From Serilophus lunatus (taxonomy: Eukaryota; Chordata; Aves; Passeriformes; Eurylaimidae), in the NCBI GenBank assembly GCA_013399895.1, contig VXBA01005487.1:76602-140601 (forward strand): 64,000 nucleotides of DNA. The letters run 5' to 3'. The notes under the pieces were generated by a model. It was given only the letters and a program-made list of their open reading frames with translations. It did not search any database and was not told where the DNA came from. The stretch's first letter is position 1, and the number at the start of each line of letters is the position of its first letter. This document shows positions 1-11,600 of the stretch, in pieces. A program made the translations under genes and the position numbers.

Positions 1-768
1 AATACATTTTGCTTTAATAGATGAAGTTTAAACCAAATATTCTCAGAATGTAGTTCTATTCAGCCTAGGAATAACACTTGTATAAAAAGGCTGACAAATT
101 CCATTAGCCTCAGAATAGAAAATAATTACTGTAGCATAAAAGTGTTTCTTTAATTTCCAGTTTCTGAATATTTTTTCAACTATTTCAATATTTTTTTCAT
201 TCCATAGGCACAGTACTTCTGAGATAAAAAATCCATTTTCGTAAAATTCTTCTAGTATTTTCTTTCAAGAGCAATTATTTTTTGAACATGTAATATACAT
301 ATTTTAATAATGTTTTTTAACATCTATAATCAAACATCTTTGGTTTCTTCACTGTCTTCATACTGTATATTTGCCCTGTATATATCTGTTTAAATTGATC
401 TTCTGTCTATACTAAATAAAAGCGATATATTACTCTTCTTCTGCGGATCTTCACTAATTTTCCATGAATTAAGTGACTTGAATCACTAACTGAAATCTAA
501 GTCCAAATTGTCTTTAGCTTTTTATTTAATTTATTAATTTATTTTATTTAATTTAAAATTTTACTGTACTACTGGTTTTCTTTTTTCTTTTTAGCTATTT
601 TTTTAAATCTGTTGAAGTAATTATAGGATGATAACATAGGTTTTTAATAAAATCAAGATATATTTTACTGCCTTTGTAAATGGTATAACTCAGGCTATTG
701 AAAAGGATGTTCAAAGTAATTTGCCTTTTGACAGCTTAAAAATGCTGAATTTTAAAATACTTTTTCAG
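1..768 (+). other. CCDC102B: Intron upstream of the first visible CCDC102B exon
   Basis: AT-rich intronic sequence with no open coding stretch or recognisable repeat. It ends in a polypyrimidine-containing acceptor (ACTTTTTCAG at 759-768). The acceptor leads into an exon whose first base completes a codon begun in an exon outside the window. Confidence 0.7.
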
Positions 769-877
769 AATGAATGCATTTCTGGAAAAAGAAATGGAAA
801 AGATAGAAAATGAATTATTTCTTTGGAAGTGTAAATATGAAGAGCTGAGACAAACCAAGCTGGAAAACCTGAAACAG
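769..877 (+). CDS. CCDC102B: CCDC102B internal coding exon (coiled-coil)
   Basis: This 109-nt internal exon has a CAG acceptor just upstream and a strong donor (CAG|GTATGT). Its first base ends a split codon. The remaining 36 codons are open and read as a charged heptad coiled coil starting MNAFLEKEMEKIENELFLWK and containing KCKYEELRQ; the exon ends in phase 0. The block LEKE-x-E...LWKxKYEEL matches, from memory, the human CCDC102B segment LEKEIERLES...LWKWKYEEL, and the split codon falls at the same place as the human Glu. In mammals CCDC102B is a centrosomal coiled-coil protein that works in centrosome-linker assembly and cohesion. No catalytic domain is expected. CCDC102A is the alternative paralogue, but the LWKxKYEEL wording fits 102B better. 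The exon lies about 130 bp upstream of an old CR1 insertion. Confidence 0.85.
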
Positions 878-1201
878 GTATGTCATCAGTACATTATCAC
901 ATAGAGTAAGAAAGAAAATTTAGACTTGTGATTAAGAGTAAAATTGTACACCGGGTTTATGAAGGTGATAAATCCACCCTTCATCGACTATCTTTCTTTG
1001 TAGTCTGGTGAGAAGGGACCTGATGAGGATGTGTGAAGCCAAGCCCCTGGTTTAGCCACAACAGCACTGATGTGTGGAGCTGCAAGAGTGGTGCTAGGGT
1101 GGCACCACAGTCTTACAGGATGGGACCAGGGAGACAAGGCAGGCTCTGGTGACCCATCCGCTTATGTGGTGAAGCCGGTGACCCTGATGTACAGCAAGCA
1201 T

Positions 1202-1254
1202 GATCAGGCGCCAGCTAAGCTTGTGATCAGGGGCCAGCTAAGCTTTTGGTCAGG
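1202..1254 (+). repeat. 23-bp tandem repeat, about 2.3 copies
   Basis: GATCAGG(C/G)GCCAGCTAAGCTT repeats with a period of 23 bp from 1202 and 1225, with a partial third unit (GGTCAGGG) from 1248. It sits inside the 5' CR1 block. Confidence 0.8.
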
Positions 1255-1470
1255 GAGAAGGGGCCCATGTGGGGCAAGGGGGTGTTTAGGGAAGCCCTAA
1301 CACCTAAAGAGAGAGTCCCTGGTCTACCGAGTGGGCATGGTGGGGGTATCAACCTGGCAAGGAGGGGGGCAACATCTTTGGAAGTGGTGGGGACATCTTG
1401 AGATTTAGGCTGTGGCCAAGAGAGTTAACTCCTGCTTAGGGAAAGCCGAATGCCAGTTCAGGTGCAGCTG

Positions 1471-1504
1471 GCAGAAATGTCCCATTTCTGCGGGGGGGGG
1501 GGGG
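1471..1504 (+). other. Perfect 9-bp hairpin followed by a run of 13 G
   Basis: GCAGAAATG (1471-1479) and CATTTCTGC (1483-1491) are exact reverse complements around a 3-nt loop. A run of 13 G (1492-1504) follows at once. It lies within the CR1 5' block; I infer no function. Confidence 0.8.
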
Positions 1505-2227
1505 TTTCTCCAGCAATTTGCATGAGAGCGGGAGCTGGGGTCGTGCTGATGGCAGCAGGAGATACAGCAGCACCTGTAGCAGCACAGCCTGGGCATGGTC
1601 CTTGGCAGCAGCTGGAAGCGCTGCTGCTGGCACAGCAGAGACCTTGGCTCAGAGCTGCTGAGGGAGGATGTAGGTCCCCAGCCCTTGGACTGCGGGCAGT
1701 GTCTGATACCTTCCTGTGAGACTGGCCTGGGAGAACAGTGTCCCTGCCTAGAAGAGGCACTGGCTAAAATGTGTTGTCCCTGTTGAGCTAGAGGAGGAAG
1801 TGAGCAGGCTGAGAGGGCTCAGGGAAAGCAAAGATATTTACAGGATCATCACAGGGTCCCCAGAGGTAAGAAAGTCTTCACCACACAGGAGGGGTAGCCC
1901 CATACCAGGAGAGCTGGAAACTTACACTCTCTAGCACTTGGTGGATGGCTTTTTTTTCCAAATCAGTTCAAAAGGTTCAAATACCTGGTAGCAAAGTAGA
2001 AGAAAGCCATGACTGTGAAAGCATCAAAGCCAGCTTTAACTCAAACCATGTGTTAACATCAGGAGAAAGCAGTAAGTGGCACAGTAGCAGGAAGCTTGGC
2101 TCCTGTGGGAAGAGAAACCCCTGTGCCCTCAACTTACCTTTTTGAGGGTTATATGTCAGGCTGTGGGCTAGGATCCAGAACACCGCAGAGAGATTGTCCA
2201 GGTCTGTCAGGTTCTTAGACTACTACA

Positions 2228-2282
2228 CTACTACTCATCCACATGGGCATTTTCACATTCCTACTACTCATCCAGATGGGCA
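2228..2282 (+). repeat. 33-bp local duplication
   Basis: CTACTACTCATCCACATGGG starts at 2228 and recurs with one change (CAGATGGG) at 2261, giving a period of 33 bp. It is a small tandem duplication inside the old CR1. Confidence 0.75.
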
Positions 2283-3370
2283 CCAAGTGGGGGCCTATTG
2301 GGAATGATCACAGAGCCTTGGAGTTATGTTCCTTGATCTTACAAGCTCTGGTTAACCTAATGAGGAGAGCTTTGAACAAGGAAAAGAGGCAATGAGAAAT
2401 TACAGATCATGGTAGAGTGAGGAGGTGGTGGTCACTCAGATCAGGGCGCAGGTTTATAGGAGCAAGAAAGACTTCAGGGATGATAAATCAGTGTGAAGGG
2501 ATGCCTGTCTCAAGTGTTGACAAAGAAATGCACATATCCCAGGAAACAAGGAGCTAAAATTAGAGTTGTATGTAGTTACAGAACTATAATATTGTTGGAA
2601 AAATTCAGTTGCCATGCCAGGTTCATGGAGCTGGAGTACTGTGAACGACTTCCAGAAACACTGGCAAGAAAGGGCTGAGGAGATAGAAACTGCCCTCAGA
2701 TCTATAAGCAGTGCAGATCTTTTATGCTTTCCAGCCTGATCGGGGGGTAATCAGATTTGTGATTTAGGATTAGAGGCGAGGCCAGTAATGACATCGTGGT
2801 AGAAGTTTGTTACAGACCAATTGATGGGGAAGCAACTAAAGTGTTTAAAGGACTCAGACCTCTGAGAACTCAGGTTCTCATTGGTGACTGACTGCTAGAA
2901 AGATAACATGGCTGTTGCAATCAAGGAGATTTCTAGAGGATGCCAGAAATAAATTCTTCCTGAAGGTATTAAACGGACCAATCAGTGATGGTGCAGAGTT
3001 GGATCTACTGTTGACTAATAGGAAGGAAATTAGTTGGGGATGTGATGATGAATAACTTCCTTGTCTGTAGTAACTTCGAAATAGCAGTGTTGGTGGTCCT
3101 GAAGGAAGTCAGAAAGACAAGCAACAGAGTATAGATCCTGAATGTAAGTAAAACAAGATACTGGCTTAGATAGGGAACTGTTGGGAAGGATCTCATGGGA
3201 GGCAGCTGTGACAGGTAAACAAAGGAGATCACCAAAGCCATTCTTGAAGTACAAGATCTTCAAAATGCAACAAATGTTTGTCCTAATACACATGAGAACT
3301 TATAGATATATCAGGAGATTGATTTAGCTGAGAAGGGCACTCTTGGTGGAGTTCTAATGCCAGAAAGTAA

Positions 3371-6300
3371 TGCACTTCTATAAAGAAGATCAACTTTCAA
3401 AGGACTTTATTCAATTTTCTGGCTATGTAGAGTTGGAGTTAGGAAATAAATGTTCATTTCAATCCGAGTTCATGCGTAGAAGAATAAGAAATATTTGTGT
3501 TGCGCTTTACAGCGTTTAGCTTTCAGAACAAAGGATTGAGGGTCTCTTAGATCCAACAAAACTCAAAATATGTGTCTATATAACTAAACACAGATTGCAA
3601 ATTTAAAATTTCCTAAGAATTTCACATCTCAGATTTCTAATAATGCAGGGAATTTAGTTAGCTTTCTTTCATGTTTTGGAGAAGATTGCAAGCAGTCTAT
3701 TAAATCACAAGTTCTAGTTAAAAGGTGGTGCATTTGTAAATGGAATTTCCTTCATAGAACATACAGAGCAACGAATTTACATCTACCTCTCATATTTGAG
3801 TTCCTTCAGATTTTAGTTTTTTATTTTCTACTTGCTTATTAAGTTGGATTCTAGCTTGTTACATGTAAAAATCTGCTGAGCATTTGTTGAGATTGACAGC
3901 AATTTTTATGCCTGTGCATGAATACGTATACGTGTTGCTGCTTTTTTCTTGTGAACATGCTTAATTGCTTTAATTGCTAACAGGAGCATTCTGTTCATCT
4001 TCTGAGATTTGTAAGATATACATCTAGTTTTTAAATTACAGAAAAGCATTGGTCTTGATGAATCTGACTAATGCGAATGAAATTACTTATATTAGTGGGG
4101 ATTTTTGTTAGTGAAAACTCTACTGAAAAAAACCCATACCCCCAACACATATGTGAACATCATTCTTTATATATTACTGTTGAGAAATAGATGCTGGAAC
4201 ACCATGGAAGCTTTTTGACACTGAAAAACTTGAAAGTGAAATAAAGTGCAGATATGTACTAGGCTGAGCATGGAATCTGATTCCTATACACACTTGCAAT
4301 ATTAAATAATAAAGGAATTTCTAGATTAATAACAGATCAGTTATTACATTTGGATTATTTTCATGTCCATCACTAAGAGTTTTTGGGTTTAGTTATGCCT
4401 AAATTATCCTGCTGTTTCCTCTGGTAGATTTCCTAACAGTCCCAGTGGGAATGTGGGAAAAGTGCTTTGTTTGCACGTGACAGTGTCATAGCAAATTAAA
4501 GCATATTTGGGAATGGATAGCTCTGCTAGCCTTTTGGAAGTTGGAGAGATTTTGCGGAATGATAAAAATTTCACTGCTGCCAAGATTTGATGATTAGTTC
4601 TCCCAGTAACTAATTACTTCCTGTTAAAAGACGAGGATTTGCTTGCCTTGGAACAAACTAAATACAGAAAGCCTTAGTGATCTTGATAATCATATTTTTT
4701 AAAAATTACGCATTCTGCATCAACTTGGGAATTGTAAATAAGTTTTCAATGTATTTAGTAAACAACAAAAAAAGTAGTAAAGGGACAATTTATGTTCATA
4801 GTAACCATGAGTATTATAGATAGCTTTGCGTGACACTAGCATTGATTTTGGCATGTTTGGGGTTATAAATTAGACCATTTTAACAGATACAACAGAATGT
4901 TGCATATAGTGTTGTAATTTATAATTTTCTGTTATAAGAATTCTGTTCTCCCATTAAATAGTAAAATACAACATTAAGATTAATACTAAGAAGCTTATTG
5001 CTCAAATCTTGATGCTTTACAGGACTCTGCTTCTTTTTTTGCAAGCAGTAAGATGTCATCTGTTTTTAATGCAGATCCACATTTAGTTTGTTTCTCTAGG
5101 GATGCTAAGAATTCTTCATTGATTTTGCTTCTGGCCTTTCCTTAATTTCAAGTATACTTTCATTATGACAGTTTCAAACCAAGTCCTAATTGGTTATTTT
5201 TAAAGATTACCTCTTCACTGCAGGCTAGTGCTCAAGTTTTCCCTTACTTGTCTGAATAACTGAGAATTGTGTCTTGGCTATCTTTAGAGAGCTAATGAGT
5301 GAAGACTTTATGTCTGCCAAATATTTTTACAGGGAGAAAATGGAAAGGAAATGTACCTTCCTTACACTTTGTGTTTATTGCAGGGAAAATATATTGTACT
5401 ACGTGGAGCCTATCTTACAAATTATTGTGAATTTTTGGCCCAATATTGCTATCATCAGAGATTGTTAGATACCTTTGGGGCTTTTGGAGAGACCTATTTA
5501 TGAGATTGTTCCACGATATTCAGTTCAAAAAATTACATCTTAAACTGAGATTTATGTCTATACGTTACCTAGCTGTCAAAAAATTTTGTATGTTCTGTCT
5601 ATTTAATAAGCTTCACTTCTACTTCTAGAACTTTCAGGTCTTAGTAGGATACTAGATATTTCCTTTTTTCCTTTCCTGTTTACTTTGGTATTTTAAAACA
5701 AGTGAAGCAATTACTCAGTATAAAATGACACTTGTTGTGCTTGCATGGGAATCCATCGAACGCAGAAAAGAAAGTCTGTAAAACTATATAATTAATGGAA
5801 GGAGTTAAAGGTCTCTGAAGAACATGAACATTTTGACATCAATAGCATTACTTATTGAATGTCCCAGAAATGGAATATCCAATTTTGTCAGATACAGTTC
5901 AGTTTACAGATCATTTAACCAATATTCTGAGAAACACAAAAAGTGTATCTGAGTTTGACAACTTAGGTCTTTGGACTCTTTGTAGAATGGAGCAAATCTT
6001 TGGTGTGTTGCCCTGATGTTTGCAAATGCAGAATTGTAATTAGTAAGACTGTCAAAATGTTAGGTTTTAGAATGACAATTTAGTCTTATAACATGCACAA
6101 TAATAATAAAAAAAAAATCTTGTTTTTACTATTGCAAATCTTCCTCATTGTGTAATATCCATCTTTATAATTCCTGAAGGACATGCATTTCTGGTAATTT
6201 AAAAGTTAGGTAAGTAGAAATATTTACAAAGCAATTTTACATTATACTGAAAAGAGTAAAAAAATGTATGTACTACTATATTCCACTGGTGTGCACTGTA

Positions 6301-8426
6301 GACTTACAAATGCCACTATAGGCAGTGACTTGTGAGTTGTTTAAAAGAATTTTCTGCTAGCTGAAGTTACAGAATGTGCTCTTACTATACATTGTCTAGT
6401 GTTTAATTAAGGAGGGAAAGTCATACTCCAAGTTGTGGGATATGAGTCAAAAATTACACTAATTGGTACTTAAGCTTATCAGAACATCAGTAATAAAAGA
6501 AGTACCCATTGATAAAAAGGGAAGCAAGCTAAATTAGTATTTTGTATCTTTGGTAGAGACATTTTGGTTCTTCCTGTTTTTTTGTACAGTTGAAGGTACA
6601 TCACTAGCTATCGATTTTGTACTAGAGCCAAAAAAAAAAAAATCTTTAAATGTCTTTTAAAACAAATGTTTTCTATTCTCTCTCTCAGTATATAGATGTT
6701 TTACACTGTATGTTACAGCAATCTATGTATTGTTACTTGGAACAATTACTTACTTCAAGAGATCATTAATGGTTCCCTACCTGTTGTTTCCCAGCTGGAG
6801 GAAGCTTCACTGATACAAGTGAGGCTTCTGGATAAATCACATTTTCTACTATCACTGAAAACATTTCAATGCTCTTTAAAAGGGAATGGTCTTTTTGGAG
6901 GCTCAGTTTGTTAACAGCTAGTCCTTGCTGAAGATTATGTGTGATTTCTACCTTCTCCCGAAATATTTATTCTGAAATTACCTTATAATGTGAAAGCTGT
7001 GTATCTATTTTCATTCACTTGATATATACATGAAATAGAAATAGTGATACTCTGATATTCTTACAGGAAATTTAGATATCTGTAGTACATTCATCTATTC
7101 TGCCTTGTATTCTTAACCTGATTTTCCCTTGAATCCTACAGAAAACATAATAACTATCAGACATAAATCAGAAACCTGAATGGCTCTACTGCCTTCTCTG
7201 AATTTTTCTGTTTAATTTCTCACATAATACGCATAGAAGTCATGTTTATTTTGCATGGCTATCATAGGAATAAATGCCACAAAAGTTAATTTTATGGTGC
7301 TTTTATTTCCTACAGAGTAGCCAGTAATATGTTTTAGTGTGCTAAAGGAGTTTTATAAAGTTTGATATCAGAAGCTTCAGGGCTGAGCTTTTAAATATGA
7401 TTAGGAAATTTTCTGAAAACAACATCTGAATTAGTTGAGAACTCAAATGACTTTATGGAGTGGAAACTCAATGCAGTTAATTTTCCTGTGATAAAATCTC
7501 ATAATTTTCAGACTAGATCTACAATTTGTAGAGTTCCTTACTGGTTTCAATCATTCATTTATTTGAGAACCTGGTGTAATTTTCAGACTGAGTTAAATGG
7601 TATGATAATGGTGCTACACATCTGATATGTACCTTGATAAAAGTACTTTAATAATTACTTTCAATATACAGATTTTTTTTCTGGTCTAAATTACAATAAC
7701 TGACAGATATTTAGAGTGTAAGGAAAAAATTCTGCATTGCTGCTTGAGCAGCAGTTGTCATAAAGCCATAGCTATTCTTTCCACTGAGTTCATAAATCAG
7801 GTCCTTGTTCAAATTTAGTCTTATCTTTAGAAATTACATACTTAATGTAAATGTTCTTACTGTCTGGCATGAGTATAATTTGTCATATGACATAACACCA
7901 GGTTCCTTTTGCTGTTAATTTTCCTACAAATCTAATTTGGGAAGTGCAGGAAAGGTCTACTGTTTCATCCACTTTTTTCCCCTGGACTGGCTTCTAACAA
8001 GATATTTAAACTGTATTGAGTTGTACTTGCCAATATTTCCCCTATTTTCATTACATCTTTTGCAGTGAAAACAGAGACCAAGCAAGACCATAATTCTTTA
8101 TTTAAATTTTTTTAAAGACATTCTGTTACAACTGAAAGATAAAAACTTAGTTTCATGAGGAGGTATGTTTAGAAGAAACATATATGTGCAAAGTGAAGTG
8201 TATCTTTGCATACTGATTTTCTGTGAAAGGAATACCATGCTAAAATGGCCTCATTTTAGAGGTTTATTTCACCTGTTGTTCCACCACTGGCAGAAAGTAT
8301 AACCTGCTGAGGACATGTTTTGAAGATGGGAGAGGAAAATGCACATGGGCACACTTAAATGTGTATGTATGTGTTAGTGTGTTTATATACATGAAGTAAA
8401 GTTCGCCCTAGAAATTAGCAAAGGTA
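3371..8426. other. Intronic sequence without recognisable genes
   Basis: AT-rich unique-looking intron. All open frames are short and none resembles a protein I know. An LTR-like or CR1-like signature is absent. A very short exon-like stretch near 6795 is discussed in the findings. Confidence 0.6.
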
Positions 8427-8508
8427 TTCATGCCCCTGGCATGGGAGTTGGATCTGTGTGATCTTTAGGGTTCCTTCCAGCCCAGTCCATTCCATGATTC
8501 TGTGATTG
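8427..8508 (+). mobile_element. CR1 LINE 3' tail fragment
   Basis: About 80 bp match the CR1 3' end: GGAGTTGGATCTGTGTGATC, then GGTTCCTTCCAGCCCAGTCC, closing with CCATGATTCTGTGATT, a degenerate CR1 8-mer tail. It is strongly 5'-truncated and in sense orientation to the gene. Confidence 0.75.
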
Positions 8509-8515
8509 CATCTTT

Positions 8516-8612
8516 AAAAAAACAAAAAAACCCAAACAAACCAACCAAAAAAACCCAAACCTAAACAAAACAAAAAAAACCAAACCAAAACAAAAAAACC
8601 CACAACAAAAAT
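8516..8612 (+). repeat. A/C-rich low-complexity tract next to the CR1 tail
   Basis: About 97 bases are almost only A and C (AAACCCAAAC-type words), beginning 8 bp after the CR1 tail. Similar A/C or G/T tracts occur at 16896-16974, 11433-11476, 31600-31687 and 37270-37326. Confidence 0.8.
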
Positions 8613-11600
8613 ACCACAGTTCAGACTGGGGAAAGGCACAATAAATTCATATCTCTGAGAATTTTTTATTTTATAATTTTCTTTTCTTCCCATGGAAAAT
8701 AGTCCTGTCACCTTGCAAGCTCTTCTCACATTGTTCACGAGAAATGCATTATGTGGTGTTTTTACTGATGAACAGCTTTCACTGTAGAATCAAGAAGACT
8801 ATTGGGAATCAGTGCGTATGTTAAGGCACAAGTCTGCTCACGCCTTCAAGGCTTGTAAAATCCAGTGTTGTGTAATAATTTATAGTTTCACACTGATTAT
8901 ATGGTAAATGTTTTAAGTAATGTTTTGCGTGTCTTTGAAGGGAAAGCACAGGAGGAACTGGAATGAAGTTTCTTGGTTTTAAATGGTCTTATCACATTCT
9001 ATGAAAAAAAAGGAGATGCCTAAACATTTGATGTTAGGATTAATGTAGCTTCATGCCTGCTGTCTAGGATACAATTATATTCATACAGCTTGAAGGATGG
9101 TAAGGTACTTTTGTTTCCTAATTTATGTGTGTGAAATAAAATGTCAGACTTATTATGTCTTTGTGGCTGCTTTGAGAGAATTTCCTTTTGGACTCAGCTA
9201 CAGCATATACAAGAGAGCTGTATTAATTCTGTAACAGAAAAGTATTGGTTTCATGTTAGGTAGGAAGAGAACTCAAAATGCTTCTCACCACCACCCTCTA
9301 CTTTTTATTTTCCCTTCTTTTCTTTTTTTTTTTCTGTTGAATGTGTAATGGGAATTTCCTCTTTGGTCTTCTTGCTTAGAGAACCATTTGACACTGAAGG
9401 AAGTGCTGTCCACCAAAGCATTACATTACATTCAATCTTAGGAAAAATAAATGAGTGCCTTGTTTGGATACAATCACAAATATTTCTTTGCTTACATCAG
9501 TGAGGTAATTACTGCATATTTCTTTGAGTAACAGCATGACAGATATCCTGAAGTCAATGAGAAATCTGATGATGTAGATCAGTTCCTAATTTAAACTGTG
9601 TAGTAACGGGCGATTAAGGACTGTGTCAGAAGATTCTTCAGGAACATTTGTAACTTCCAAATACCAAGATAATGTGTTATTGTGGGCATGGCTCAGATAA
9701 AACACAAGAGATGCCGTGCAAACTGTACTGAAAACAGTGGAACTATTGGTACAGGAGCTTGCCAAAACAATTGCACTGTAGAAATTGTCTTACATAATTG
9801 CTTACCCAGATTAAGTGATTAAAGATGCATATTTCAGGTTCTTACTCTGAAAGGGGAGCTGTATGGAGACAGTGCTCCATACTATATTTACCTGAAGTCT
9901 AAACATCACAACACTTTTAAATTTCTTTCACTTTTAAATTGGTATGGATCATTTTGCCTACCGGATAGTAATGCTTACAAATTCTAGTGTCGTTTCATAC
10001 TATCTAATATTCTAATAATCTGAGATTATTTATTTCTAGAGAACTACAGTTACAGGAAACTTCTTATTCCCAGAATCTCTTGACTATTAATCTGAAAAGT
10101 CAATAGCCTTCATCTATAAGATAGGTGAATTTATGTAGTTCTTAAGATAAGTGTAAAGGACTTTGACTGTCACTTGCAGTTTTGATGACATTAGCATAAG
10201 CAGCTGCATCAAAAAATTTACTGTAATCTGAAACTGTTTTAGTTACCTTTTTATTTTCCAATCTATCAATTAGTATTCTTGTTATATCTTTAATATTATT
10301 AATTTAATAGTTTTTTGTCAGTAAGGCTGAACCCTGTTCTGATCTGCAGCAGATAATACCAATACAATCTAGGCAATTCTTGACTCTGATGACAATTTGA
10401 ACTTGCTTTGAGTATTTCAAATCGTGCTAACTGCTGTTGATTTTTCTGTTTCCTGACAGTTCCTTATTTACCTATATATTTGGCTTAATTCAACAATATA
10501 AGGATGGAAAGTTGGCTAAGAAATTGGCTGGAAACAGGAGAATTATTGGCCTTCTGCATGACAAATAAAACTTCAAAAATAATAATAAAAAAGAGAGATT
10601 ATCCTTTGCGCTGTTTTTTGGGGGTTTTTTCCAGATGATTTTGTGCATATTTGCATTCATCTTCTTGTGACAAATCCCTGTATTTTTTGAGGAAACGTTA
10701 TCATCTTCCTTTTCTAGTGCTTAATATGATGCATTATGGCTTATTCTAGTCCCTGAATTAATTACTACTAATAATTAGCACTGTCATTAAACACTCAGCA
10801 ATAAATTACTTGAAGTAAAGGGATGCAAACTATTATAGTCTGGCCTAAAATTAATTTTGTATGTTGTTTATCTGTAAAAATACCAAATTTTAAAATTATA
10901 TTTGGTAAATGATAGATAAATTACCATTGCTCTGAGAGTTAAGAGTAAAAATTTAGTTTTTTATTATTTTCCATAAAATAGAATCTTATTTCTGCTTCCA
11001 ATAAAGTATGTACATGTATTTCTGCTCAGAGACATGCAAACCAACAAATCAGCCCTTGATATTAAAATGTTTTGTATTATTCAGTCTCAGGTGTCTCGGG
11101 GGTAGTCTGTATGCCTTATTTTGGGACGAGGATGGTTGTATTAGGTTTGGTTTTGGAAAAAACTACCAAAAAGCCACACACACAGTCCCCTCCCCTGGAT
11201 AAGAGCAGTTAGAAACAAAAGTAAACTAACTGCAGATCATAAGAACTCTTGAACTGGACAACTTCAATATCGCAACAATACTTGGATGAAAAGGGAATCA
11301 AGCAGAGTTTAATTAGAATTTTCAAGTGTCATTTAAAAAAAAATGTTCTCAGCAGAGGCCTATTATACCTTTTTTTGAAATATAAGCTAAAATGTCTGGA
11401 ATTGAACCTTTAACCACACAGTAAGCAGTCTTTTGTTTTGGGGTTTTTTTATTGTTTGGGTTTTTTTTTTCTTTTCCTTCTATAAAGCTAAGCTGTCACT
11501 GAGGCAAATTAAGGGATGAAAGTTCATGCTTTGCTTCAGACCATTTTGTTTAAGAATGCTCCAAAGCAGCTGTCTTTTGAGATTTCAAATTAAATTAGGG

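Larger units (their letters stand above)
1009..3370 (+). mobile_element. Degraded CR1 LINE, 5' half (ORF1 region and endonuclease)
   Basis: This GC-richer block stands out from the AT-rich intron. Around 1730-1830 it resembles the bird CR1 5' region (the CCTGCCTAGAAGAGGCACTG and GGAGGAAGTGAGCAGGCTGA stretches). Between about 2780 and 3060 a broken reading frame keeps CR1 endonuclease wording: DIVVxxVCYRPID, then after stops and shifts a stretch equivalent to LDLLLTN. No reverse transcriptase or 3' tail follows, so the copy lacks its 3' half. It lies in the same direction as CCDC102B. Stops and indels show it is old and inactive. The endonuclease part (about 2690-3250) is the firmest; the first 700 bp are assigned with less certainty. 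Confidence 0.6.

Noticed and set aside
1070..1760. Several overlapping short open frames on both strands.
   Set aside because: They arise from the GC-rich CR1 5' region and have no independent coding evidence.
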